A stretch of DNA of 64,000 bases from JAHEEL01 sp963715255 (GTDB lineage Bacteria; Actinomycetota; Acidimicrobiia; Spongiisociales; UBA5794): the NCBI GenBank assembly GCA_963715255.1, contig CAVQRN010000002.1, positions 541,000-604,999 on the forward strand. Direction: 5' to 3'. Positions within the stretch are counted from its first letter, which is position 1. Each line of letters begins with the position of its first letter. Shown in pieces: positions 18,236 to 26,955 of this stretch. Below the pieces are notes generated by a model. The model ran no database searches and was not told the DNA's origin. It was given only the letters and a program-made list of their open reading frames with translations. The position numbers and the translations under genes are program-made.

Positions 18236-20195
18236 ATGACCTCGACTCCCAGCGGAACCGTGACTTTTCTCTTCACCGACGTTGAAGGCAGCACGCGACG
18301 TTGGGAAGAGCATCAAGCCGCCATGAAGGACGCAATGGCGCGTCACGATGAGATTGTGCGAACGTCGATCGAGTCGGAAGGCGGTGCCGTGTTCACGACC
18401 GTTGGCGATGAGTTCTGTTCGGCATTCTCGTCCCCACACCGTGCTGTCGCTGCTGCACTCGAAACTCAGATGGCATTGAATGCCGAAGTGTGGGGCGAAG
18501 TCGCGCCGTTTCGCGTTCGGATGGCCCTCCACACGGGGAATGCTGACGAGCGGGATGGCGACTACTTCGGACCGCCCCTGAACCGTTGTGCCCGCCTCTT
18601 GTCGATCGGACACGGTGGCCAGATACTGACCTCGGCGACGACCGCCCAGCTTCTGCTCGCCGACTTGCCCGCGAAGGTTCATCTGGACGATTTGGGTGCA
18701 CACGAGCTCAAGGACCTCGATCGACCCGAGCATGTCTTCCAGATCGTGCACCCGGATCTGCCCTCGGACTTCCCCCCCTTGCGTTCCAGCGGGCCGGTCC
18801 TGGCGACGGCAGAACTTCTGGCGGAAGGGCGGCGTGCGCATGGTGCCCAGCAGTGGGATCTGGCGTACAAGTCGCTGAGTGCGGCGGGTCTGGGCATCGA
18901 ACTGGAATCCGAGGACCTCCAGCGCCTCGGCGAGACCGCCTACTGGACCGGGCGCGGCACCGAGGCGGTGGTAAACAAGGAGAAGGCGTTCGGGAAGCTG
19001 GTGCAGGAGGGCAAGACTCAGGCGGCCGCTCTCACGGCACTCGATCTCGCTTTCTTGTACAAGTTTCGTCTTTCGGATGCTGTCTCCAAGGCGTGGTTGG
19101 CGCGGGCCGAAAGACTTGTTGCTGAAGCGATTGGCACAGAAGCCTACGGGTATCTCCTGCGGTGGAAGAGCGTGTATGCATTCGAATCCGAGGGCGACCC
19201 GGAGAAAGCCCTCTCGCTGGCAGATGAGGTCATCGCGTGTGGAATCGAACTCGGGAATCGCAGCATCGAAGCCCTCGGTCTCATGGACAAGGGTCGCTTT
19301 CTCGTGGCAATGGGCCTCGTTGATGAAGGGATGGCTCTCGTCGATGAGTCGATGGTGGCTGCCGTCTCCGGGGAACTTGATCCTGATGCCACCGGCCGTA
19401 ACTACTGCAACATGCTGGCGGTGTGTGACCAGGTCGCCGATTACCAAAGGGCCGCCGAATGGAGCGACGCCGCCGAAGCGTGGTGCAGCCAACACTCGGA
19501 TTCCGCATATCCGGGTATCTGCAGGATCTTCCGAGCTGAACTCAAATGGCTCCGAGGGGACTGGGACGCTGCCACCGGTGACCTTCACCGCGCGATCGAG
19601 GAGCTCACAGGTTTCACCCCCATTATCGGTGCGGCCTTCTATCAGATTGGCCAGGTCAAGCTTCGCAGCGGCGACCTTGAAGGCGCCGAGGAACTCTTTC
19701 GATCAGCCAACGAGCACGGATTCACACCGCTGCCCGGGATTGCGGCACTCCGGTTGGCCGAGGGCAATGCCGAGGCTGCCGAGCAACTCCTCCTCGACGC
19801 AATCGTGCGCAATCCCTTGCCCCTCGATCGCGGCAAAGTACCTTCCGGTCTTGATCGATGCCGAACTGGCGCTCGGCAACCTGGCTGAATCCCGGACATT
19901 TCTAGCTGAGCTCGAGCAGAGTGCCGAACTGTGTCATTCATCCGCAATGCGGGCCGAAGCCGCAGACCGAAGGGCGGCTATCGCCACGTCGGAAGGGCAC
20001 CCCGGCGAGGCACTTCAGGAGCTGCACGCAGCCATCGAGGGATGGACAGGCCTCCAGATGCCGTATGAAGCCGCACAATCGCGTTTGCGCCTAGGGGAGG
20101 CCCATCAAGCGTCCGGTAACCCGGCGGCCGCTTCAATGGAGATCGAAGCCGCCAACGCCACCCTGGCGCGACTCGGTGCCGCAGGCCTCACTTGA
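18236..20195 (+). CDS. Class III nucleotide cyclase domain with TPR region (one frameshift)
   Basis: The N-terminal ~170 residues are a class III adenylate/guanylate cyclase domain: FLFTDVEGSTRRWEEH with metal Asp15, VGDEFCSAFS with Asp58, and GDYFGPPLNRCARLL with the transition-state Asn116 and Arg120. At the usual substrate-specifying Lys (FKTVGD in relatives) there is Thr54, so activity or base choice may differ. A TPR-like helical region follows to the end. The frame shifts near 19835, and the conserved sequence resumes in the next frame (KYLPVLIDAELALGNLAESR). ATG 18236 has AGGA six bases upstream. No LuxR domain. Divergent from the LuxR-ATPase and small gene. Confidence 0.85.
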
Positions 20196-20209
20196 CGATC
20201 CTGACTTCA

Positions 20210-20236
20210 GGTGATGCAACGATCACTTGACATCGC
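20210..20236 (-). repeat. Solo IS30-type inverted-repeat end
   Basis: These 27 bases match the left end of the IS30 element at 50578-50604, read on the opposite strand, at 23 of 27 positions, including GGTGATGCAACGA. No transposase is nearby, so this is a scar or an independent short copy. Confidence 0.6.
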
Positions 20237-20366
20237 AGCCCCTGAAATCGCAGCATCTGTGGGCGGAGCAACCGTCCACGCTGCCGGGTGGGATACTTGA
20301 CCTTGATGGAGGGTTTCCACGGTCAAGATACGCAGATACGCAGATAGCGATGCCATCCGCGTCGGC

Positions 20367-20840
20367 GTGTTGATCGCCGACACCTACGGAGGTTTCAATC
20401 TGCACGCGATGACACCCACCAAGCGTCAATCCATGCTGGGACCCTTCGCCCTAGCGGGTTCATCGATGCCAGAAGATCGGAAGGCGATCGCCGCCGCCAT
20501 CTCGGCTCCATCAGTGTGGGTCGCCGAACACGACGACGAGATCATCGGTGTGTTGCGTGGCGGGAGGACGGATCGGCAAGGCCGCACCGTGCTTTCGAGC
20601 CTGTTCGTCAACGGCCAACACCATCGTCAAGGCGTTGGGCGGAAGCTCGTGGAGCGATTCGAGCAGGAGTACGCGGCGAAAGGGACCGAAGTGTTCAGAC
20701 TGTCCGCCACATTGCATGCGGTCCCGTTCTACCTGAGCATGGGCTACAAGAGATCTACGGGAGAGCGAACCATGTCCAGCTTCGGTGAGCCTGGACTGAT
20801 GTACCAGCCGATGGTGAAGACACTTCCGCAACAGGACTGA
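20367..20840 (+). CDS. GNAT family N-acetyltransferase
   Basis: A GCN5-related acetyltransferase of about 157-172 residues. The acetyl-CoA site is visible as LFVNGQHHRQGVGRKLVERFE (motif A, Q-x-x-G-x-G), with the C-terminal VPFYLSMGYKRST strand. From 20322 the frame already reads VKIRRYADSDAIRVGVL, the normal GNAT beginning, and a GGAGGG ribosome-like site lies at 20308-20313. But the codon at 20322 is GTC, and no standard start exists before GTG 20367. Either the start is 20322 with a sequence error or the N-terminus is shortened. Confidence 0.8.
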   Translation: MLIADTYGGFNLHAMTPTKRQSMLGPFALAGSSMPEDRKAIAAAISAPSVWVAEHDDEIIGVLRGGRTDRQGRTVLSSLFVNGQHHRQGVGRKLVERFEQEYAAKGTEVFRLSATLHAVPFYLSMGYKRSTGERTMSSFGEPGLMYQPMVKTLPQQD

Positions 20841-20896
20841 CCACCTGTAGAGCAAGTAGCCCATCGGCGCTCGCGACTGAAGAGACGCCGCGACCT

Positions 20897-20922
20897 CCGC
20901 CCATATCGACATCTAGAGGCGG
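20897..20922. repeat. Dispersed palindromic repeat, compact copy
   Basis: CCGCC (20897-20901) with CATATCGAC, closed by GGCGG (20918-20922). It lies 57 bases after the acetyltransferase stop in a convergent gap. The rest of 20841-21099 shows nothing. Confidence 0.55.
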
Positions 20923-21099
20923 CCAGCACCGCCCGACCGGGGCGTGGAACAGCGGAGTTCGTCGTAGGGAAGAACGGGCTCATTCGGTTAGCCCGCGCCT
21001 ATCAGTGGTGCGAGGACTATCCGAACCCCGGTATTCTCACCGCGGCAGCTCACCTCTCTAGCGCCTAGCACTATGAGGTATGGCATGGTGGGAGGGGCC

Positions 21100-22002
21100 T
21101 CAAGGCTCCGTCCACGCGCCGTGGGGTCTAGCTCCGAGGGGGGCGGGGATGAGCACGGATGTGGCGCTCATGTAGGCCCTGAACTCCTGGTCGTCACCCC
21201 AGCGCTTTGCCGCTCGGGCCTCCAGCATCGGTATCCCACTCACACGGGTGAGCAGCAGGATGACGAACACGGGTGAGATCAGAACGACCCAGCGCCAGCC
21301 GGACAATATGGGAACGGCCATGATCGCCATTCCGATCCAAAGGACGATTTCCCCGAAGTAGTTGGGGTGGCGAGACCATGCCCACAGGCCGGTGGTGATG
21401 AAGCGTCCCGCGTTCGCCGGGTCTTGTTTGAAGGCGGACTTCTGACGGTCGGCCAGCACTTCGATCGTGAAGCCCACGACCCAGATGACTATTCCGATCA
21501 CGGCGACCCAACCGATCGGCTTGCGCTCGACGCTCGTGATGATCGCCAGCGCGGCGGCGATCGTAAGGAGCACCCAGAGCCCCTGCAGCGTCCAGGTCAT
21601 GAAGAACCTCAGCGGGTCGACCTTGATGTCGTCGAAGCGCCCATCGCGGCCGTCGCGTCGAACCCGGCGGAAGAGGAACGAACCGAGTCGCAGTGCCCAC
21701 ACCGCAACCATCGCCGCGGCGATCGCGGCCCGCGCGTCGAGGTCGTCGCTGAGCAGGAGCGCGATGGTGGTCACGGCCAGGTACGCTGCGCTGCCGGTGA
21801 GATCGAAGTAGTGCTCGGTCTTCTTGCGGTTGGAGGGTATGAACACCACCCAGTTGATGGCGTAGGCAAGAACGGCGCCCAAAGCGAACACCGGTATCCA
21901 ACCGACCGTGGTGCTTCCGTCGCTCCCGGCGAGGGCGACGAGCGCACCGATCACAACGGCGGCGCTGATTCCGATGACGGATCTGCGGATTTCGGGAGTC
22001 AT
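21100..22002 (-). CDS. DUF1295 / steroid 5-alpha-reductase-like membrane protein
   Basis: A 300-residue multi-pass membrane protein. The C-terminal half carries the DUF1295 signature shared with steroid reductases and isoprenylcysteine methyltransferases: VGFTIEVLADRQKSAFK, then GLWAWSRHPNYFGEIVLWIG (residues ~200-222). This His-Pro-Asn-Tyr motif is involved in NADPH or SAM binding in relatives. Six to eight hydrophobic segments are visible. Start at ATG 22002; the frame extends three codons to a GTG. Substrate not known. The gene is followed by nothing on its strand and preceded by the universal stress gene. Confidence 0.82.
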   Translation of the reverse strand: MTPEIRRSVIGISAAVVIGALVALAGSDGSTTVGWIPVFALGAVLAYAINWVVFIPSNRKKTEHYFDLTGSAAYLAVTTIALLLSDDLDARAAIAAAMVAVWALRLGSFLFRRVRRDGRDGRFDDIKVDPLRFFMTWTLQGLWVLLTIAAALAIITSVERKPIGWVAVIGIVIWVVGFTIEVLADRQKSAFKQDPANAGRFITTGLWAWSRHPNYFGEIVLWIGMAIMAVPILSGWRWVVLISPVFVILLLTRVSGIPMLEARAAKRWGDDQEFRAYMSATSVLIPAPLGARPHGAWTEP

Positions 22003-22141
22003 GGCGCGCACGAAAGGACGCGACGCAGAGCGATGCGTTCATTGCTCCCGCATGGTGAGCGCGGACCGGTCGACGCGGAGGCGATGTATCCGCCGCGAGG
22101 CCTGGTTGGCCCTGGGTCGGTGAGCACGAAGCCGCCGATCC

Positions 22142-23095
22142 TCACACGGCGACCGGTGTCTCGAAGCCCTTGGGCTTGACGGCGAGTACCGACGCGTTGA
22201 TGGTGCCGAGCACGCGTTCTGCCGTGTTGCCGATGAAGACGCCATTGAGGCCCGCTCTTGCCAGGGTCCCCATCACCAGGACGCCCGGCTGGGCTTCCTC
22301 GAGAACGCTGCGTATGGCGGTGGCGGGTTCACCCCGCTCGAGATGCTTCTCGATCGTGATTTCGACATCGGGTGTGAACCCCAGCAGACGCTTGAGGCCC
22401 ATCTTCGCTATTTGGTACTCCTCGACGACCATGGCATCGACCTGATCGACCGGCGGCCGTATCCGGCCCCGTCGGAGGAGCGATTCGCCCGGCAGTGTCC
22501 ATGCATGAACCACGTGCAGCGTGCCCCCACGCCTGGCCGCGAGAGATGCCGCGATCTCGAGCAGCATCACATCAAGTGAATCGCCATGGACCCCCTCGTC
22601 GAACGGACCGACGGCCACCGCCACATCGGGGCTCGCGCTCTCGCTCTCCGAACTCACCCACACGGGAACTGGGCACTTCCTGAGCAGGTGCATCGCCAGC
22701 GACGATCCGGCGAGCACGGGGAACCGTGCGACGGGGGCACTGCCGACCATGACCAGATCATGGCTCATGTTCGCCACCGCGCGGATCACCTCGACGAAGT
22801 CTCTGCCCGCAGAAACCACGACTTCCACCGGCACTGCTGCACCGTTGACGGTCCTCGCAGCGCCCGCGGCAGATTCCTCCAATTCCTCACGTTTCGCATC
22901 GAGGAGGAGGCTCCCAACGTCGTAGCTCTCGCCGTTCTGCGTCACGATGCTGCGACGTGTGCGCTCTGAATCTACGTGACCGAAGAGGGTGACGCGTCCG
23001 TCATTGCGACCGGCGAGGTCGACGGCCCGGGCGAGAAGTGACGGGAATCCCGGATCGTCGCCCGCCACAACCAGGATGCGCTTGAACCGCTTCAT
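22142..23095 (-). CDS. Tandem-domain universal stress protein (UspA family)
   Basis: A 317-residue protein with two Usp domains (about 1-150 and 155-310). The start RILVVAGDDPGFPSLLARAVDLA is the first strand/helix. The second domain ends GVLVMGTLARAGLNGVF then IGNTAERVLG, the classic ATP-binding G-2x-G-9x-G(S/T) motif. The first domain has VMVGSAPVARFPVLAGSS, a degenerate form. Its ATG overlaps the stop of the upstream regulator (ATGA), so the two are co-transcribed. Position next to the Mrp operon suggests a role in ion or pH stress; inferred from context only. Confidence 0.87.
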   Translation of the reverse strand: MKRFKRILVVAGDDPGFPSLLARAVDLAGRNDGRVTLFGHVDSERTRRSIVTQNGESYDVGSLLLDAKREELEESAAGAARTVNGAAVPVEVVVSAGRDFVEVIRAVANMSHDLVMVGSAPVARFPVLAGSSLAMHLLRKCPVPVWVSSESESASPDVAVAVGPFDEGVHGDSLDVMLLEIAASLAARRGGTLHVVHAWTLPGESLLRRGRIRPPVDQVDAMVVEEYQIAKMGLKRLLGFTPDVEITIEKHLERGEPATAIRSVLEEAQPGVLVMGTLARAGLNGVFIGNTAERVLGTINASVLAVKPKGFETPVAV

Positions 23096-23406
23096 CTCCG
23101 ACCCCCTGCATGCGATCGTTCGAAGGGGTCACCGCTCAACGCTCCTACGTCCAGATGACGCTCGAGCGGGTGAGCCGACTTCCGGCGCGTGTCGACTTCG
23201 TAGCGATTCCTCCGCCCCACCCGCGTATGAGAAAGGAATCCTGCGGCTTCGAGCTGGCCGATGATCCGCTGCGCTGCGCGCTCAGTGATTCCGGTTTGAG
23301 CGGCGATCTCGCGGATTCTGATCTCCGGACTCGCGGCGATGCACATCAGCACATGCCCGTGGTTGGTGAGAAGTGTGCAATCGTGACGTTCGGTCAGTTC
23401 CCTCAT
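23092..23406 (-). CDS. Winged-helix regulator, paralogue 1 beside the Mrp operon
   Basis: A 104-residue winged-helix protein: DCTLLTNHGHVLMCIAASPEIRIREIAAQTGITERAAQRIIGQLEAAGFLSHTRVGRRNRYEV (described by position, residues ~8-70) contains a full helix-turn-helix and wing of the MarR/ArsR type. It is a close paralogue of 29581-29868 at the other end of the antiporter operon. ATG 23406 has AGGAG six bases upstream. It overlaps the universal stress gene by four bases and is divergent from the antiporter operon, so it is a good candidate for the operon regulator. Confidence 0.85.
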   Translation of the reverse strand: MRELTERHDCTLLTNHGHVLMCIAASPEIRIREIAAQTGITERAAQRIIGQLEAAGFLSHTRVGRRNRYEVDTRRKSAHPLERHLDVGALSGDPFERSHAGGRR

Positions 23407-23418
23407 CTCAGTCTCCTA

Positions 23419-23440
23419 ATACACGAGAGTGGATACACGA
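23419..23440. promoter_or_regulatory. Direct repeat ATACACGA in divergent promoter
   Basis: Two exact ATACACGA copies (23419-23426 and 23433-23440) are 14 bases apart between the regulator start and the -35 of the antiporter promoter. A possible regulator site; binding is inferred. Confidence 0.4.
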
Positions 23441-23445
23441 ATTGT

Positions 23446-23475
23446 TTGACATCACTATATAACATGCGATAGGAT
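23446..23475 (+). promoter_or_regulatory. Likely sigma-70-type promoter for the Mrp operon
   Basis: TTGACA at 23446-23451, an 18-base spacer that is unusually AT-rich for this genome, then TAGGAT at 23470-23475. It lies 39 bases upstream of the GTG at 23514, which has GGGAGG five bases before it. Confidence 0.6.
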
Positions 23476-23513
23476 TCATGCAAGAGTTTTCGTAAATCGG
23501 AAGGGAGGTCAGT

Positions 23514-23862
23514 GTGAGCCTGGATGTGATGAACCTGCTGCTGGTCCTCGTTGCCGCGCTCGCAGGCGGACGATTGGCACAGCGTCTCGGGTACCCGGCC
23601 ACGTGGGACACCGATGTCGAGCGGGGCGCCGTGACCGAGGTCGAGTACACCGTAGCGTCACCGGAGAAGGTTCTTACGGCGCGGCGCTTCGCAGATCCGT
23701 CGGCTGCCGCTCGAGACCCTCGCCATCGCAATCCGGACACGAGACGGCGCCGTTGCCTTCACCCAGGAGAGGGCCCTCGCCGCAGATGACGATGTCGCGG
23801 CATTGGCTCGACCCAGCGAGTCCATTTCGGCGGACCACGACCCAATAGTCATCAACGACTGA
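23514..23862 (+). pseudogene. Deleted Kef-type antiporter: N-terminal helix joined to a TrkA-C-like domain
   Basis: The first 30 residues (MSLDVMNLLLVLVAALAGG then RLAQRLGYPA) are the opening helix of a monovalent cation:proton antiporter-2 (Kef/CPA2) protein. It then jumps directly to TEVEYTVASPEKVLTARRFAD, and after a one-base shift near 23700 to LPLETLAIAIRTRDGAVAF, a TrkA-C (RCK_C) type ligand domain, ending at 23862. The whole membrane core and the NAD domain of such proteins are missing. Promoter and ribosome site are strong and mrpA follows 44 bases later, so it may still serve as an operon leader or a small membrane-tethered ligand-binding protein if the shift is a sequence error. Confidence 0.65.
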
Positions 23863-23906
23863 CAGCCAAGCCACTACAAGACCTCTCGAAACACCTCCAA
23901 GAAGCC

Positions 23907-26171
23907 ATGCTGCCCATTCTTTCAATCGTCGCATATGTCGCCGTAATCCCCCTGGTGTGGGGTGCCGGCAGTCGGTTTCAGCGCGCCATCGTTCCGATCG
24001 CTGCGGTTCCGTATGTGTTCCAACTCGTCCTGGTGGCGGCGATCGCGCTTGATTGGCTGCCCGGGGGCTACGAGAGCATCAAATGGATCCCGTCCCTGGA
24101 TGTCACCATCGGGCTGTCGACGAACGCCTTCGCACTGCTCCTGACGGCCGTCGTTTCGGGCATCGGTCTGCTGATCGTGGTGTACGCCGGCGGATATTTC
24201 GGCGACCCTTCCAAGAGAGCGCGATTCCTCGGCCACATGTCACTGTTCACGGCGGGCATGGTCGGCATCGTCGCATCGGACGAACTGCTCGGCCTGTTCG
24301 TGTTCTGGGAGATCACCACTGTGGCGTCGTACCTGCTGATCGGTTTCGACGACGAGAAGAGCGATGCCAGGGCCGCAGCGCTCCAGGCGGTTCTGGTCAC
24401 CACGGCGGGCGGCCTGGCGATGCTCGCTGGATTCGTTCTCCTTGCCATGGCGTCCGGGACGACCCGCATCTCGGCCATCGTTGCCGACCCACCATCAGGG
24501 ACGATGGTGTCTGTGGCTCTTGTCCTCGTGTTCCTCGGGGCCTTCACGAAGTCCGCCCAGTTCCCGTTTCACTTCTGGCTCCCAAGTGCGATGTCTGCGC
24601 CAACACCGGCTTCTGCGTACCTCCACTCGGCGACCATGGTCAAAGCAGGGGTCGTGCTCCTGCTCCTACTCGCGCCGGGTTTCGCGTCGACCCCGCTCTG
24701 GACATGGGTCGTGACCACCGTCGGTCTCGTCACGATGGTGCTCGGCGCGACCATCGCCCTCAAGCAGCGCGACCTCAAGCTGCTGCTTGCCTATGGGACC
24801 GTGAGCCAGCTCGGATTCATGACAGCGCTCATCGGCCTCGGATTCACCGCGGCGGCCCTGGCCGTTCTTGTGGGCCATTCACTGTTCAAAGCGGCGCTGT
24901 TCCTCATTGTCGGCATCGTCGAGAAGGCCACGGGGACGCGGAGGATCGGGGAGCTGTCCGGTGTCGGAGCCCACATGCCCGCCGTCGCAGCGGCTGGTGC
25001 GGTCGCTGCCGGGTCGATGGCGGGTCTCCCGCCCCTTCTCGGATTCGTGACGAAGGAAGCGGCGTTCGACGCGCTGATCGCAGCGAATGAGTGGGTTGTC
25101 CTGGCCGTCATCGCTGCGTCGTCTGCGCTCACGGTCGTGTACGCCGCCCGTTGGTGGCTCGGTGCGTTCGGCTTCAACAAGGGGATTGTCGCTGTGAAGG
25201 TCGCGAGCCCGAACGTCGTCATGACGGTGGCGCCGGTCGTGCTCGGCGCCCTGACCGTGGCGTTCGGCATCAACCCACAGCCGCTCGCATCCGCAGTGAA
25301 GGGCGCCGTCGGCCAGAGCGTCAAGCTCGTGCTGTGGCCGGGCTTCACTTCGGCCCTCGCCGTCTCGTCGTTCGTTCTGATTGCAGGGGTGTCGCTCTAT
25401 TTCGCCCTGGCAACGGAGAGGGCACAGGGCTGGCAGCGGCGGCCCTCGAGCCTCCCAGCGATGGCTGATGTATACGCAAGAGGCCTGCGAGGTCTCGTTC
25501 GATCGGCCAATGCCGTTACCGGCGTCGTCCAGAATGGGTCGCTTCCCGTGTATCTCGCAGTGATCGTCGTTTCCGTCCTCGCGGTACCCGCGACGACGTG
25601 GCTCCTCGCGTGGGACCCCACGTTCTCACTGCCCTTGTGGAACCGGCCTAGTGAGATCGTCCTCGCGCTGGTGGCTGCCTCCGGCGCTGTTGCTGCGACC
25701 CGCGTGCAGCGGCGCATGGCAGCGGCCCTCATGATCGGTGTTGTCGGATACGCCGTCGCAGGGATCTATGTGATCTTCTCTGCGCCCGACCTCGCCCTGA
25801 CCCAGCTTCTCATCGAGACACTCACGGTTGCACTGTTCGCCTTCGTCCTCGTCAAGCTGCCGAGAAGGTTCGGAGCAGAACCCCGCTCGATCACGCCACG
25901 CGCCAGGATCGCCGTGGCGCTGTTCGGCGGCGCCGTCATCACGTTCGCGGCACTCGCCACGTCCGCCGCCGTACCCGATCGGCTCATTGCCGAGGAGTAC
26001 ATCGCTGCGGCGCCTGATGCCGGCGGTAAGAACGTGGTGAACATCGTCCTTACGAACTTCCGCGCCCTCGACACCCTTGGTGAGATCACGGTGCTGGCCG
26101 CAGCCGGCCTCGGCATCGTGGCACTCATTCGACCATCGCGGTCGCGGCGAGACCGGAGCGGTGTGTCATGA
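23907..26171 (+). CDS. mrpA: Mrp Na+/H+ antiporter subunit A
   Basis: A 754-residue membrane protein, the NuoL-like large subunit of the multi-component cation/proton antiporter. The proton-pump core (residues ~100-400) includes FVFWEITTVASYLLIGF (catalytic Glu region) and FPFHFWLPSAMSAPTPASAY followed by LHSATMVKAGVVLL (conserved Lys). The C-terminal part carries the MrpA tail domains related to MbhD/MbhE: YVIFSAPDLALTQLLIETLT and VLTNFRALDTLGEI. Length is close to the usual ~770-800. Its stop overlaps the mrpB ATG (ATGA). The complex exports Na+ in exchange for protons at the cytoplasmic membrane. Confidence 0.93.
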   Translation: MLPILSIVAYVAVIPLVWGAGSRFQRAIVPIAAVPYVFQLVLVAAIALDWLPGGYESIKWIPSLDVTIGLSTNAFALLLTAVVSGIGLLIVVYAGGYFGDPSKRARFLGHMSLFTAGMVGIVASDELLGLFVFWEITTVASYLLIGFDDEKSDARAAALQAVLVTTAGGLAMLAGFVLLAMASGTTRISAIVADPPSGTMVSVALVLVFLGAFTKSAQFPFHFWLPSAMSAPTPASAYLHSATMVKAGVVLLLLLAPGFASTPLWTWVVTTVGLVTMVLGATIALKQRDLKLLLAYGTVSQLGFMTALIGLGFTAAALAVLVGHSLFKAALFLIVGIVEKATGTRRIGELSGVGAHMPAVAAAGAVAAGSMAGLPPLLGFVTKEAAFDALIAANEWVVLAVIAASSALTVVYAARWWLGAFGFNKGIVAVKVASPNVVMTVAPVVLGALTVAFGINPQPLASAVKGAVGQSVKLVLWPGFTSALAVSSFVLIAGVSLYFALATERAQGWQRRPSSLPAMADVYARGLRGLVRSANAVTGVVQNGSLPVYLAVIVVSVLAVPATTWLLAWDPTFSLPLWNRPSEIVLALVAASGAVAATRVQRRMAAALMIGVVGYAVAGIYVIFSAPDLALTQLLIETLTVALFAFVLVKLPRRFGAEPRSITPRARIAVALFGGAVITFAALATSAAVPDRLIAEEYIAAAPDAGGKNVVNIVLTNFRALDTLGEITVLAAAGLGIVALIRPSRSRRDRSGVS

Positions 26172-26596
26172 GAATCCGCTTCTCACCGATCCTCGCAACC
26201 GGCACACAGACGATGGTTCCGACGCTGATGCTCTTCTCCGTGTACCTGCTCGTCGTAGGGCACGACGTACCCGGTGGTGGATTCGCCGGCGGCCTGATCG
26301 CTTCGTCGGCGCTCCTCCTGGTGTTTCTCGCGTTCGGTCGGAGGGGCGTGCGCCGCGCCTTTCCGATCGATCCAGAGATGGCGATGGGTCTCGGTCTGAT
26401 CCTCGCCATCTCGGCCGGCGCTATCGGCCTGGTGTTCGGAGACACGTTCCTGACCTATGTGTATGCACAGTGGAGTGCCCCGATCGTTGGCGACATCAAG
26501 GTGTCGACGTTGTTTCTGTTCGACATTGGCGTGTACTTCGTGGTGATCGGACTCGTGATGACCGCCATTCTCAGGCTCGGATCGGATTCCGCATGA
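26168..26596 (+). CDS. mrpB: Mrp antiporter subunit B
   Basis: A 142-residue four-helix membrane protein of the MnhB family. Diagnostic segments are LMLFSVYLLVVGHDVPGGGFAGGLI (GHxxPGGGFxGG motif, residues ~19-43) and LFLFDIGVYFVVIGLV near the end. Four-base overlaps join it to mrpA and mrpC. The motif is nearly invariant in the family, so the call is firm. Confidence 0.92.
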   Translation: MRIRFSPILATGTQTMVPTLMLFSVYLLVVGHDVPGGGFAGGLIASSALLLVFLAFGRRGVRRAFPIDPEMAMGLGLILAISAGAIGLVFGDTFLTYVYAQWSAPIVGDIKVSTLFLFDIGVYFVVIGLVMTAILRLGSDSA

Positions 26597-26955
26597 CCTG
26601 GACGATCGCCCTCACCGCCGGGATTATCTTCGCAGCCGGCACGTATCTCATCCTCCAGAGGATGCTGAGCCGCATCATCGTCGGCCTCGGCCTGATTGCC
26701 CACGCGGCCAATCTCGTCCTGCTTGGCTCAGGTGGGGCACCGGGCGCGCCACCCGTGCTCGAGAACCAGAGCGTCGGCCCGTACTCGGATCCCCTGGAAC
26801 AGGCCCTCGTGTTGACGGCAATCGTGATCACCTTCGGCATCACGGCTTTCCTGCTTGCCCTGGCGTACCGATCGTGGACCGAGCAGGGTTCGGATGAGGT
26901 TGAGGACGACACGGAGGATCTGAGGATCGCTCGCAGACGGGAGGCTCAGCAGTGA
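26593..26955 (+). CDS. mrpC: Mrp antiporter subunit C (NuoK-like)
   Basis: A 120-residue three-helix protein related to NuoK. It has AAGTYLILQRMLSRIIVGLGL (helix 1-2, residues ~11-31) and QALVLTAIVITFGITAFLLAL (helix 3), preceded by the family's DPLxQALVLTAIVI motif. Its ATG overlaps the mrpB stop and its stop overlaps the GTG of mrpD. A charged cytoplasmic tail of ~25 residues follows the last helix. Confidence 0.92.
   Translation: MTWTIALTAGIIFAAGTYLILQRMLSRIIVGLGLIAHAANLVLLGSGGAPGAPPVLENQSVGPYSDPLEQALVLTAIVITFGITAFLLALAYRSWTEQGSDEVEDDTEDLRIARRREAQQ

Noticed and set aside
18206..19588. A long open frame on the minus strand opposite the cyclase-TPR gene
   Set aside because: No domain or ribosome site; composition mirrors the real gene on the plus strand.
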